A stretch of DNA of 64,000 bases from Clostridium sartagoforme (GCF_004794105.1 NZ_SRYR01000001.1:1426001-1490000); one strand, 5' to 3'; shown: positions 9,109 to 18,008, counted from the stretch's first letter. Numbers and translations are program-made. The notes: generated by a model not told the origin, from the sequence alone.

Positions 9109-9134
9109 TCAATTTATAATGTATAATGAATGAC

Positions 9135-9202
9135 AAAACTCCACAGGAGTTTTTATGATTAAAGTATTTTTAATGGAGCTGCTTTTAGCAGCTCTGTTTT
9201 TC
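9135..9202 (+). terminator. Double terminator after the two-component operon
   Basis: Two hairpins in series: AAAACTCC-acag-GAGTTTTT at 9135-9154, and GGAGCTGC-tttta-GCAGCTC followed by a T tract at 9175-9202. The second is the stronger. An inverted repeat with TTAACTATTA/TAATAGTTAA arms at about 9309-9351 may terminate the minus-strand pair that follows. Confidence 0.8.
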
Positions 9203-9371
9203 TTTTTTCTTGCTGTCTTAAATCTATTATTTTAAATTCGTTATTTAAAATTACCAGTTCTTTTATACTTGTTAGAGGCTTATTATAAATATATTAGACT
9301 AATTAAAAGTTAACTATTATATTAAAAATCTTTAAATCTTTAATAGTTAAATAATTTTTATATTACTACTC

Positions 9372-9695
9372 TTATATAAAAAAGCTAATTATTAATAAAA
9401 CTATTAGAAATATATTGGAAAATAATAGAACTTTATTATATACTAAAACTGAATTTATCTTCTGCTCATCTTTATTTTCAATCATATCTGTTAATATTAG
9501 TAGTTGATCTAGTTTACTTAAAATTTCCTTATTATTTTTCTTACTTTCGTAACCTTTATTTAAACTTTGGAGTATCTCGCTCTTATTTTTTGAAAGTTCT
9601 AATTTAATATCTTCAATTACTACTTCACTATAAATTTGCTTTAGTTTATTCTTTATATTTTCACTTATTAAATCTTCCTTTATATAACTATCCAT
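9372..9695 (-). CDS. Unknown tail-anchored small protein, 107 aa
   Basis: I do not recognise a family. The first 80 residues are charged and mostly helical (DLISENIKNKLKQIYSEVV, then NKEILSKLDQLLILTDMIE). The last 23 residues are a single hydrophobic segment ending the protein (VLLFSNIFLIVLLIISFFI), so it is probably a C-tail-anchored membrane protein with a cytoplasmic coiled domain. The start ATG at 9695 follows GAGGAGG and overlaps the end of the upstream gene by eight bases, so the two are translationally coupled. Confidence 0.7.
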   Translation of the reverse strand: MDSYIKEDLISENIKNKLKQIYSEVVIEDIKLELSKNKSEILQSLNKGYESKKNNKEILSKLDQLLILTDMIENKDEQKINSVLVYNKVLLFSNIFLIVLLIISFFI

Positions 9696-10302
9696 CTAAT
9701 AACTCCTCCTCAACTAATAATATTTTTTTAGTAATTATTGAAATGTACTCAAACCCTAACATTAAGTCAAATTCATTTAAATCTTCACTATCTAACATAC
9801 TTAAAATAAACTTTCTTTCTCTGAAAAATTCTCTTCTTATATAATTAAATAATAAATAAACTAACCTTTCATCTTCCATAGATAAATCATTAAAAGTATC
9901 TAATTTATTTTTAAGTTCTTTGTATTTTCCCTTTTCAACTCCTATTATTCTTAAACTTTCTTCCATGGCACTTTCTATATCTTCAATTCCTTTGTGTTCT
10001 TCTAAAACAAAATTCTTGTTATTTTTCACAATGGTAATTCTTTCATTCTTCTCCATATCTAAAGCTATATAAGTATTTTCTAAAGAATTAATACTTCTTT
10101 CAACGGCTATCATCTTTCCCTTATACTCTTTTCTTTTCTTCCTAATATAACTAAGCGTCTTTGATTTTTCCTCAATTATTTTCCTCCAGGAAAAACCCTC
10201 CATATTATTATTTTTGTAATAAGTATTAACGTAAGCCTTAGTAGCTTTTTCTATAAATCTATTGCTTTCTATACTAATATTCTTCTCAATATTCTTAAGC
10301 AA
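9688..10302 (-). CDS. Unknown cytoplasmic protein, 204 aa
   Basis: Hydrophilic, largely helical protein with no signal peptide or membrane segment and no motif I can assign. There are several basic stretches (LSYIRKKRKEYKGK, IRREFFRERKF) and a C-terminal hydrophobic patch (EYISIITKKILLVEEELL). The ATG at 10302 is preceded by a weak site (GAGGTAGGTAGAATTG). It is coupled to the tail-anchored protein gene downstream, so the two probably act together, perhaps as a soluble partner held at the membrane. That is inferred only from coupling and topology. Confidence 0.7.
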   Translation of the reverse strand: MLKNIEKNISIESNRFIEKATKAYVNTYYKNNNMEGFSWRKIIEEKSKTLSYIRKKRKEYKGKMIAVERSINSLENTYIALDMEKNERITIVKNNKNFVLEEHKGIEDIESAMEESLRIIGVEKGKYKELKNKLDTFNDLSMEDERLVYLLFNYIRREFFRERKFILSMLDSEDLNEFDLMLGFEYISIITKKILLVEEELLDG

Positions 10303-10535
10303 TTCTACCTACCTCTTTCATATTTGAATATACTCTTCAATACTTATGTCATGATTTTATATAATAATATGCTTTACAAAAACATAATATACCGATTTTA
10401 AAAAACCTCTCTTTTAATAAGTAATTTGACTTTTAAAACAATACTTTTGGTTATTTTACAATATATAGCATTATATTGCATTTTATAGTATGATATTTTT
10501 ATTACTATAATTATTAAGATTTTAGGAGAAATTTA

Positions 10536-11690
10536 ATGAGTAAAAAAAGAAATATTGATAAAGAAGATTTAATGTGGCGTATTGCAGCTGGCTCCATATT
10601 TTTAATTGTCTTTTTATCTTACTACTTTATTAAAATTAATTATACAGGTATAGGAATGATAAATAATTATTTAAATAAGAGAGAGGGGAAAACACTTACT
10701 GAAAAACTAGATAAAAAAATTAAATCTGGTAATTTATCAACGGATTATGAAGTAGATAAGACATTAGAAGATATAGAGCTTTTAGAATTAAATACTATTA
10801 ATTTACCTATAGTAATAAATATTAGTGATTTAAACTCTAGTGATGTAAGAATAGATAATAATAGTCTTCAAAGAGCTAAGTGGCTATTAGATAAACTTAA
10901 AGGCAAAGGAATTAATGTTATTTTAGAACCCTATCCTTGGATAGCTAATGGTAGTAAATATGAAACAGAATATAATCCAACTGATACCAATGCTTTCTTT
11001 AATAATTGGAAAAACAATGTATTAAAGCCATTAATAGATGACATAGCAATTCCATATAGAGTTGATGCCTTAAATATTGCTACTGGATTTAATAATTTAG
11101 AAAAATATGAGGCTGAATTCTCAGATATGATTGACTTCACTAGAAAATACTATAAAGGTCTTATTACTTATAGGACTAGTTACTGGACAACTGCTAATTG
11201 GGATGATGAAGCTACTAAAGAACAAGTAGCTAAATTAGATGAAATCTATGATAAGAAACTAAATAACTCTATTTTTTCAAAAGTAGATTTTATATCTATA
11301 GCTGCTTATTTTGAATTAACTGATAATGATATTAATTCAGTAGATAATTTAGAGAATGCCCTTATTTCTTCAATAAGGTATAATAGAAATCAAGAAATAA
11401 AAGAGCAAATTCAAAACTTTAATGATAAATGGCAAAAACCAATTTTCTTTGGTGAATTAGGCTTCCCTAGAACAACAAAAGCCTCTGTAGAACCATGGAA
11501 TCCATACTTATCAAATTCAATAAATAATCAAGAACAAGCTAATGGATTTGAAGCTTATAAAAATGTATTTGAAGATGAACCTTGGTTCTTAGGATTTTCA
11601 TACTTTGCTATAGGAAAAGAAGATGATGAAAAGATGTATTATCCAAGTGATGAAACAGTTGATGTAATAAAACAATGGTTTAATGACTAG
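10536..11690 (+). CDS. Membrane-anchored GH113-like glycosidase-fold protein
   Basis: 384 residues: a cytoplasmic N-terminus, one signal-anchor TM (about 13-33), then an extracellular TIM-barrel-like domain with the pattern of glycoside hydrolase family 113 (known members are beta-mannanases). Glu307 in FFGELGFP sits where the catalytic nucleophile is expected. The strand that normally carries the acid/base Glu (IGTEL-like) reads ALNIATGF at 178-185, so that Glu appears absent and activity is uncertain. The ATG at 10536 follows AGGAGA. The gene stands alone between a spacer of about 230 bp and a terminator. Confidence 0.75.
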   Translation: MSKKRNIDKEDLMWRIAAGSIFLIVFLSYYFIKINYTGIGMINNYLNKREGKTLTEKLDKKIKSGNLSTDYEVDKTLEDIELLELNTINLPIVINISDLNSSDVRIDNNSLQRAKWLLDKLKGKGINVILEPYPWIANGSKYETEYNPTDTNAFFNNWKNNVLKPLIDDIAIPYRVDALNIATGFNNLEKYEAEFSDMIDFTRKYYKGLITYRTSYWTTANWDDEATKEQVAKLDEIYDKKLNNSIFSKVDFISIAAYFELTDNDINSVDNLENALISSIRYNRNQEIKEQIQNFNDKWQKPIFFGELGFPRTTKASVEPWNPYLSNSINNQEQANGFEAYKNVFEDEPWFLGFSYFAIGKEDDEKMYYPSDETVDVIKQWFND

Positions 11691-11720
11691 GAAAATATAT
11701 ATAATTCTATGATATATTAA

Positions 11721-11751
11721 AAATGGAGCTATCACTGACAGCTCCATTTTT
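11721..11751 (+). terminator. Terminator of the GH113-like gene
   Basis: Hairpin AAATGGAGCT/AGCTCCATTT with a nine-base loop and a T tract, 30 bp after the stop codon. Confidence 0.85.
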
Positions 11752-11932
11752 ATACTTAAATTTATTATGTTTTACATTATATAACTTAATTAAGATTTTA
11801 TTCTAATCTTAAAGATACTATTCGCAGACCTTCTTAAGTATAAGTTAGTCTAACCAGTAATAAAATTCAAAGGCTTAATTACATATATTCCTGGATGGTT
11901 TCTCTACCTGAAAATCAAACTTAAAGACTCAA

Positions 11933-14131
11933 TTATTTATCCTCTATTTTTATATTTCCAAGAAGAGCTGCAAAAGGATTGTTATTGAAATCTTCTGCTT
12001 CTTTTTTCATTTTCTTCATTATATTATTTACTTCTCTTTTATCTACTTTGCCCTTTTTATCAAATCTCTTTTCAAATTGTGCTGCCTTTTCCCTAAAGTT
12101 ACAGTTAGCTCCGGTACACACATATATCTTTCCATCGCCTTGTCCCCTAACTTCTAACTTTTTCTTACATTCTGGGCATCTAGCATTAGTAGTTCTACTA
12201 ACATTTTCCTTATATCCACATTCTCTATCTTGGCATACATTCATAACTCCATTTTTACCTTTTACTTCTAAAAGATATTTTCCACAGTTAGGACACTTTT
12301 TACCTGTTTTATTATCATGAATAAATTTGCTATTATCTCCCTTTATAGATTCTATTAAGGCAATAGAATAGTTTTTCATTTCCTTTATGAAACTAGTATC
12401 ACTTTCTTTTCCTTTACTAATAGCATCTAATCTGCTTTCCCATTTTGCTGTTAATAAAGGTGATTTAAGTTCATTTGGAACTAATTCTATTAACTGCTTT
12501 CCTTTTGAAGTTGGAACTATTTCTTTTCCTTTTTTCTCTATGACAAAGGAGTTAAATAATTTTTCTATTATATCGGCTCTTGTAGCAACAGTTCCAAGTC
12601 CTCCAGTTTCATTTAATGTTTTAGCAGCTTCTTTATTAACATTTACATACTTTTGAGGATTTTCCATAGCTGATAATAAAGTTCCTTCATTAAATCTAGC
12701 TGGCGGCTTAGTTTGACCCTTATTTAAGTTAATAGAGTTTATTTTTATCTTATCTCCCTTATTTAACTTAGGTAATACTTGCTCTTTAATATCATCATCC
12801 TTAGGTGAATCTTCTATATCTTCCTTACTATAAACGACTTTCCATCCCTTAGATTTTATTACTTGCCCTTTAGCAATAAATCTTTCTCCATTTATATCTG
12901 CTGCAATATTTGTTTGTATATATTCAAAAGGAGGTAGCATTACACTTAAGAATCTCTTAACTACTAAATCATAAATATTTCTTTCTTCACTGCTAAAGTT
13001 TACTGTATTAGGTTTTTGCTCTGTTGGAATTATAGCATGGTGATCACTTACCTTACTATCATCTACAAATCCCTTATGTGCATTTATTTTTCCTCTTAGT
13101 ATTTCACTTGCAATACTTCTATATTGACCTACTGAAATTGCCTTTAATCTTTCTTCTAAAGTTCCTACAATATCTCTAGAAATATATCTTGAATCAGTTC
13201 TAGGATATGTTAATACCTTATGATTTTCATAAAGTCTTTGCATTATTGAAAGAGTTTGCTTTGCTGAATATCCCCATATTCTATTTGCATCTCTTTGAAG
13301 TTCAGTTAAATCATAAAGAGCTGGAGCAAATTTCTTTTTAGGTGTTTCTGTAATTGAAACAACTTCTCCGTCCTTACCCCTTGTTTTATTTACTATGCTA
13401 TTTGCAGCATCTTCATTAAATATTCTTCCATTATTATCTTTATTAACATAAGTTAAAGAAAAGCTATTTGCCTTAGCTAATACCGTATAGTAATCCTTTG
13501 GAATGAAGTTTTTAATTTCCTCTTCTCTATTTACTATCATAGCTAAAGTAGGTGATTGAACTCTACCTGCTGATAATTGAGCATTATGCTTACAAGTTAA
13601 GGCTCTAGTTGCATTAAGTCCAACTATCCAGTCTGCCTCTGCTCTACATACAGCTGCTTTATATAAATTTTCATATTGACTTCCAGGTTTTAAATTCTTA
13701 AATCCATCTAAAATTGCCTTATCTGTTTGTGAAGATATCCAAAGTCTTTTTATAGGCTTTTTAACTCCAGCCTTTTCTATTATCCATCTTGCAACTAGCT
13801 CCCCTTCTCTTCCTGCATCAGTTGCAATAACTATTTCATCTATATCATTTCTATTTAAAAGTTTCTTAACTTCATAAAATTGCTTTGATGTCTTTTTTAA
13901 GACTGTTAATTTCATATACTTAGGTAACATTGGAAGTGTTTCCATACTCCAAGTTTTGTATTTTTCATCATATCCTTCTGGATCTTGCAGACCAACTAAA
14001 TGTCCAAGCGCCCAAGTTACTACATATTTATTTCCTTCAATATAAGCTCCCTTATTATTGTTAGCTTTTAAAACTTTCGCTAAGTCTCTACCAACAGAAG
14101 GTTTTTCTGCTAGTACTAATATTTTTCCCAT
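11933..14131 (-). CDS. topB: DNA topoisomerase III
   Basis: Type IA topoisomerase of 732 residues that relaxes and decatenates DNA through a 5'-phosphotyrosine intermediate. The N-terminal Toprim domain begins MGKILVLAEKPSVGRDLAKVL, and its acidic residues lie in IVIATDAGREGE. The catalytic Tyr is in VLTYPRTDSRYIS. The C-terminus has two four-cysteine zinc-ribbon units (CPNCGKY...CQDRECG and CPECKKK...CTGANC). The start is the ATG at 14129-14131 behind AAAGGA; the frame continues upstream to 14209 only through a non-coding repeat. It is a single-gene unit, transcribed away from the VanZ-like gene. Confidence 0.96.
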   Translation of the reverse strand: MGKILVLAEKPSVGRDLAKVLKANNNKGAYIEGNKYVVTWALGHLVGLQDPEGYDEKYKTWSMETLPMLPKYMKLTVLKKTSKQFYEVKKLLNRNDIDEIVIATDAGREGELVARWIIEKAGVKKPIKRLWISSQTDKAILDGFKNLKPGSQYENLYKAAVCRAEADWIVGLNATRALTCKHNAQLSAGRVQSPTLAMIVNREEEIKNFIPKDYYTVLAKANSFSLTYVNKDNNGRIFNEDAANSIVNKTRGKDGEVVSITETPKKKFAPALYDLTELQRDANRIWGYSAKQTLSIMQRLYENHKVLTYPRTDSRYISRDIVGTLEERLKAISVGQYRSIASEILRGKINAHKGFVDDSKVSDHHAIIPTEQKPNTVNFSSEERNIYDLVVKRFLSVMLPPFEYIQTNIAADINGERFIAKGQVIKSKGWKVVYSKEDIEDSPKDDDIKEQVLPKLNKGDKIKINSINLNKGQTKPPARFNEGTLLSAMENPQKYVNVNKEAAKTLNETGGLGTVATRADIIEKLFNSFVIEKKGKEIVPTSKGKQLIELVPNELKSPLLTAKWESRLDAISKGKESDTSFIKEMKNYSIALIESIKGDNSKFIHDNKTGKKCPNCGKYLLEVKGKNGVMNVCQDRECGYKENVSRTTNARCPECKKKLEVRGQGDGKIYVCTGANCNFREKAAQFEKRFDKKGKVDKREVNNIMKKMKKEAEDFNNNPFAALLGNIKIEDK

Positions 14132-14152
14132 ATAAAATGTCCTTTCTTTCTT

Positions 14153-14216
14153 TAATGTATGTGTCCCACAAACAACCCAAAATAATTTTTCATTGTGCGA
14201 CAGCACCATTACATTA
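14153..14216. repeat. Hairpin-enclosed repeat, copy 1 (24-bp identical core)
   Basis: The core 14186-14209 (tttttcattgtgcgacagca plus ccat) is identical to 21688-21711 and contains the mini-hairpin GTGC-gaca-GCAC. The left flank also aligns (CCCACAAACAACCCAAAATAAT with GTCACATAAATAGCCCAAATTAAT). Closing arms here are TAATGTA (14153-14159) and TACATTA (14210-14216), unlike those of copy 2. Confidence 0.7.
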
Positions 14217-14303
14217 TCCTATAAGTCTATATTATATCATAAATTAGCAATAATAATGATTTAATGATATAATAACTCATAAATAATTGTGGGGTGGTTT
14301 ATT

Positions 14304-14720
14304 ATGGTAGAATTATTAAAATTAATAGCTAGTTTTATAAATGATTTACATGACAAAGTATTGGACATAGTAGGAATTGCTGGGTACCCACTTAATGACA
14401 AGCAACTGCATTTTATATTTATGGCTGTAATAGGAATATTAATTTTTGCATTTACACAAATAGTCTTTAAGAAACTTGCAAAATATAGCATAACTGCAAT
14501 TTCATTTATTTACACATTTACAGTAATGGTAGTAATAGTATTTGCAATAGAAATTCAGCAAAAGCTAACTAACAGAGGGAATATGGAATTTGCTGATATA
14601 GTTTATGGATTATATGGATTTATTTATGTTTTCTTAATATATTTATTAATTAAATTAATAATATTAGCTATAAAGAAAGCTTATAAAAAGTATTCAAATA
14701 ATAATAGTATATCAAGATAA
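14304..14720 (+). CDS. VanZ-like small membrane protein
   Basis: 138 residues with three to four hydrophobic segments. The pattern NDKQLHFIFMAVIGILIF...AIEIQQKLTNRGNMEFADIVYGLYG resembles the VanZ-like family: His in the first helix, Glu-x-x-Gln before a Gly/Asp-containing helix. Known members are integral membrane proteins of poorly defined role, one linked to teicoplanin resistance. The start is the ATG at 14304, six bases after GGGGTGG; the frame opens at a GTG (14289) that overlaps this ribosome binding site. The gene is monocistronic with its own terminator. Confidence 0.7.
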   Translation: MVELLKLIASFINDLHDKVLDIVGIAGYPLNDKQLHFIFMAVIGILIFAFTQIVFKKLAKYSITAISFIYTFTVMVVIVFAIEIQQKLTNRGNMEFADIVYGLYGFIYVFLIYLLIKLIILAIKKAYKKYSNNNSISR

Positions 14721-14774
14721 AACTATAGTTAATATATGAAGTAATCATATATTATTTTTATTAAAGTAAAATAA

Positions 14775-14814
14775 AAAAGTCTTTTAGAAACAAATATCAT
14801 TCTAAAAGACTTTT
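14775..14814. terminator. Terminator of the VanZ-like gene
   Basis: Perfect 15-bp stem AAAAGTCTTTTAGAA/TTCTAAAAGACTTTT with a ten-base loop; T-rich on the + strand. Confidence 0.9.
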
Positions 14815-14857
14815 CCTATATAAATAACTTTATTTTCTAATATACCACCCTGTAGAT

Positions 14858-14932
14858 ATTGCGAAGTAATTAATTAAATTTGATCTTTGAAAATTGAATA
14901 GTACTGTATTTACAAAATATGTTATGATTAAA
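14858..14932 (+). repeat. Accessory upstream module, copy 1
   Basis: Shares ATTGCGAA-TAATTA, TCTTTGAAAATTGAATAGT, GTATTTAC and AAAATATGTTAT in the same order with 19545-19620; a more diverged copy is at 18929-18997. It lies upstream of the Arr-like gene, between the VanZ-like gene's terminator and that gene. The rest of 14933-15179 is AT-rich with one hairpin (TAGGCGT/ACGCCTA at about 14961-14986) and no gene. Confidence 0.65.
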
Positions 14933-15179
14933 TCGAATTGTATTATAATACGACTCAAATAGGCGTTAGATTAGTGTACACGCCTAGAAAAATTGTAGTC
15001 ATTACCTCATGCGTTAATTTGTTCAAAGTAACCATAAAAAAGATAGAGTACTCTTATTTAGTAAAATTCCCTTCCCTACTTTAATTATAGCATGTATAAA
15101 ATGAAAATATAAGGATATATTTGCTATTATATATATGTTAAGATAATGTAACTATAAAATTAATAGGAGTTGACATTAA

Positions 15180-15929
15180 ATGAGCACTAAATTTGATCCA
15201 AAAAACAAAATTATAAGACTATGCGTGTTAGGAATTGGTATGGAAGAGCAAGGTAACTCTGAAGAAGCAAGTGAATTATTTCTTCAAGCTTGGAATGAAT
15301 CAGCAAATGACTTTGAAAGATTTATTGCAGCTTATCAAGTAGCTAAACACGAAAAATATATTTCAAATAGATTAAAATGGATGGAAACATCTTTAGAGTA
15401 TGCCATAAAATCAAATGATGATAGTGTTAAGAGTGCTTTTCCTGCAATATATTTAAGTATCTCAAAATGCTATGAAGAATTAGGTAATTATAATAAGGCA
15501 AAAATAAACTATGAATTATCAAATTCATATAATACTGAACCTTATGATAAAGGACCTTTTTATCATGGAACTAGAGCAGATTTACAGGTTGGTGATTTAC
15601 TAGTATCAGGTCGAGATTCAAATTATAATTCTGAAGTTAAGATGAATCACATTTATTTTACATCCAATCTTAATGGAGCAGGACTTGCAGCTGGATTAGC
15701 AAAGGGAGAAGGCAGAGAACGAGTTTATGTTGTAAAGCCAACAGGGCCCTTTGAAAATGATCCAAATGTAACTGATAAGAAATTTCCAGGAAACTTGACA
15801 TGCTCTTATCGCTCTGAAGCCCCTTTAAGAATTGTAGGTGAAAAAACAGACTGGATGAAAAAGACACCTGAAGAAATTAGCCAATGGCGTGATAAATTAG
15901 CTAATAACAAAGGGGAAATTATTAATTAA
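15180..15929 (+). CDS. Rifamycin ADP-ribosyltransferase (Arr) domain with N-terminal helical extension
   Basis: The C-terminal 125 residues match the Arr family, which inactivates rifamycins by transferring ADP-ribose from NAD to the drug. Visible motifs are FYHGTRADLQVGD (His129), NHIYFT (Tyr159), NDPNVTDKKFPGN (Asp194/Asp199) and SYRSEAPLRIVGE. These correspond to the His-Tyr-Asp set of mycobacterial Arr. Known stand-alone Arr proteins are about 140 residues. Here about 120 residues come first, forming TPR-like helices (MEEQGNSEEASELFLQAWNE, AIYLSISKCYEELGNYNKA). The ATG at 15180 follows AGGAGT. It sits alone in an accessory patch. Resistance is inferred, not shown. Confidence 0.9.
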   Translation: MSTKFDPKNKIIRLCVLGIGMEEQGNSEEASELFLQAWNESANDFERFIAAYQVAKHEKYISNRLKWMETSLEYAIKSNDDSVKSAFPAIYLSISKCYEELGNYNKAKINYELSNSYNTEPYDKGPFYHGTRADLQVGDLLVSGRDSNYNSEVKMNHIYFTSNLNGAGLAAGLAKGEGRERVYVVKPTGPFENDPNVTDKKFPGNLTCSYRSEAPLRIVGEKTDWMKKTPEEISQWRDKLANNKGEIIN

Positions 15930-16242
15930 ATATATCTTTAATCATACTTAAGTGAAATACTTTAGGTTAAGTGATTAGAGAATCAGAATAATTTAGGCAA
16001 TACGGTAGATATTTGAAATAATATCAAGGAATGATTATATTCCTAAAATAGAAGTCATTCATTATATTTTCATACAACGTATATATTGAGTTAATCATAT
16101 TTTTAATTAATGTACATTTAGAATTTATGTTCTGAGATATAGATTATGAATCTAGATTAAAGTTGATATTCCCTATCCACTGTTTATATTTTTAGTAAAT
16201 AAAATTGATTGATAATATATTTTTTTGAAAGTAGATAGTTCT
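15930..16242. other. AT-rich spacer without recognisable gene
   Basis: Both strands are interrupted by many stops and no ribosome binding site is followed by a usable frame. No strong hairpin or repeat was seen. Confidence 0.6.
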
Positions 16243-16368
16243 ATGGGGAAAATAGGAATTTTATTTTCTATTAAAACATCACATCTATTTATTGGAGTAG
16301 GACTTGTAATTATTATAGTATTAGGCATCGTTATCTATATGAAAAAAAGAAATTCAGAACAATCTTAA
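16243..16368 (+). CDS. Possible 41-aa single-pass membrane peptide
   Basis: Short frame MGKIGILFSIKTS..., then a hydrophobic helix (HLFIGVGLVIIIVLGIVIYM), then a basic tail KKRNSEQS. This is a plausible single-pass topology. It ends 14 bp before a good terminator. The ribosome binding site is weak (GAAAG at distance), so it may instead be the 3' remnant of a longer lost gene. No family recognised. Confidence 0.35.
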   Translation: MGKIGILFSIKTSHLFIGVGLVIIIVLGIVIYMKKRNSEQS

Positions 16369-16381
16369 TATATTACTAACT

Positions 16382-16414
16382 AAAGTCCAGTGATTTAAAA
16401 TCATTGGACTTTTT
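16382..16414 (+). terminator. Terminator in the accessory patch
   Basis: Stem AAAGTCCAGTGATTT/ATCATTGGACTTTTT with a short loop and a T tract on the + strand. It supports an upstream transcript on that strand. Confidence 0.8.
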
Positions 16415-16546
16415 AATATAGCATATTATACATTTATAATATGTTGTAAATATTATTTTTTAAAACTTTTTATAAAATTACTCTTGATAATTTAAAATCT
16501 GCTTTTATTTTTTCTCAATTAAATTTTAACTGTATCTTCTTCATTA

Positions 16547-17449
16547 TTACTCTATTGTTGATTTGTGTTTAATGTTTTTATAAAAGTTAATAATAATCAA
16601 TAATAAAAAATAAATTGGGATTGAAATAAGCAATATTACAAAAAAATCACGTGTAGCTGAGTATGATGCAGTATTAAATCCTTTAATACAAATAGTTCCA
16701 ATAACATATGAAATAGGTATTATTAAAATCTTACTTATAATATTTCGTGCTCTTTTACTCTTGTATCCTGCTAACATGACAATAAAAAATATAACTGTTA
16801 ATACTATTGCAATACCTAAATATCCTGCAAGAAATAATCTTGGCAGAGATATAGTTACATCACCTTCAGCTAAATTTTTTCCATATATTAAAATATCATT
16901 TGATTGACCTGCTGAGTAATAATATATTGAAGTTATTTTTTCTCCATTAGGATTTAATACTACAGTCCCAATTTCTCTATTATTAAATAGCTTATCCCAC
17001 AAAGTTTCCCAAGTAGATATTCGATAATTATAGCTAGAGCCATCTTCAGAAAGGTCTTTATATATATTATAACTAGATACTTTATCACCAAAATCAGCAA
17101 ATATTTCTCCATTATCTTTTGTATTTATAGATACAATATCATTAGAATATTGTATATAATTTGGTTCTGATAAATAATTAATAACTAATATTGAAATTAT
17201 CATAGTTAACATTATTGAAAAAATAATTACATTAAACTTCTCCCTATATAATTTAGACTTTACATTTTTAAATCCAGTAGTATTTATATCTATAGGTATA
17301 TTAGGTGGTGTTTTCATTTCTTCAACTTCTTTTTTGCAATCTATGCACTCATCAATATGGTTTTCTATAAGAACTCTTGTATCTTCACTTACCATTTCTT
17401 CAACATACAAGGGCAAAATATCTTTTATAACAGTACAGTTAATCTTCAT
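16547..17449 (-). CDS. Anti-sigma factor with zinc-finger N-terminus
   Basis: About 300 residues. The N-terminal anti-sigma zinc finger (zf-HC2 type) has Cys5, His31, Cys35 and Cys38 (INC...ENHIDECIDCKKE). One TM segment is near 73-93, an extracytoplasmic domain covers about 95-200, and three more hydrophobic segments are near the C-terminus. The start is the ATG at 17447-17449, seven bases after GGAGG, overlapping the end of the ECF sigma gene by 11 bases. Known logic: the finger binds and silences its sigma factor until a signal reaches the outer domain. The signal is unknown. The frame extends artificially upstream into the sigma gene. Confidence 0.85.
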   Translation of the reverse strand: MKINCTVIKDILPLYVEEMVSEDTRVLIENHIDECIDCKKEVEEMKTPPNIPIDINTTGFKNVKSKLYREKFNVIIFSIMLTMIISILVINYLSEPNYIQYSNDIVSINTKDNGEIFADFGDKVSSYNIYKDLSEDGSSYNYRISTWETLWDKLFNNREIGTVVLNPNGEKITSIYYYSAGQSNDILIYGKNLAEGDVTISLPRLFLAGYLGIAIVLTVIFFIVMLAGYKSKRARNIISKILIIPISYVIGTICIKGFNTASYSATRDFFVILLISIPIYFLLLIIINFYKNIKHKSTIE

Positions 17450-17930
17450 TTTCATACCTCCATTTACTTTGTATTTTTTTTCTAGCTCGGTGATAAGTAA
17501 CACAAGCCCAGTTTTCATTCTTTTGAAAAAGTGAACCAATTTGCTTAAAACTTAATTCCCCAAAAGTACGTAGAGAAAATACTTCTTTATATGGTTCCTC
17601 TAGACTATGCAAAATCTCATGTATTTCGATAGAAGTTTCTACTGATAGAAATGCTTTATCAATATCAAAACCAGCTTCTTGTTCTTTAAATTGGTCTACA
17701 TATTCCAATTTCTTATTTTTACGTAGGTAGGAAAAATAGCTATTCTTTGCAATTTGGCATAACCATACTCTAATATCACAATCACCCTTAAAATCATCAA
17801 TTGACTTAATAGCTTTCATAAATGTTTCTGAAGTAATATCTTGTGCTACATGTTCATCATTAGATAAACTTTTTATATATAAATAGACATCTAGAAAATA
17901 ATCATTATATATCTTCTCAAATTCCTCCAC
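17439..17930 (-). CDS. ECF-type RNA polymerase sigma factor
   Basis: Extracytoplasmic-function sigma factor of 163 residues. Region 2 (FEKIYNDYFLDVYLYIKSLS...AQDITSETFMKAI, then VWLCQIAKNSYFSYLRK) binds core polymerase and the -10 element. Region 4 (SLEEPYKEVFSLRTFGELSFKQIGSLF...YHRARKKI) is the -35-binding helix-turn-helix. The GTG start at 17930 is preceded by AAGGAGGTGAAGAA. It is followed by its anti-sigma gene with an 11-base overlap, so both are made in step. No target promoter motif could be extracted from one site. Confidence 0.92.
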   Translation of the reverse strand: MEEFEKIYNDYFLDVYLYIKSLSNDEHVAQDITSETFMKAIKSIDDFKGDCDIRVWLCQIAKNSYFSYLRKNKKLEYVDQFKEQEAGFDIDKAFLSVETSIEIHEILHSLEEPYKEVFSLRTFGELSFKQIGSLFQKNENWACVTYHRARKKIQSKWRYENED

Positions 17931-18008
17931 TTCTTCACCTCCTTATCTATAAGACGCATATACTTCAAATATCTTACAATTAATTAATAAAATTATTTAC
18001 AGATATAA

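Noticed and set aside
11979-12656. Two + strand frames of 113 and 89 codons
   Set aside because: They lie opposite the zinc-ribbon and core coding sequence of topB; composition is that of a mirrored coding strand and there are no start signals.
14880-14905. rRNA-spacer-like sequence TCTTTGAAAATTGAATAG
   Set aside because: Similar words occur before 23S genes in clostridia, but no 16S, 23S, 5S or tRNA sequence is found near any of the copies.
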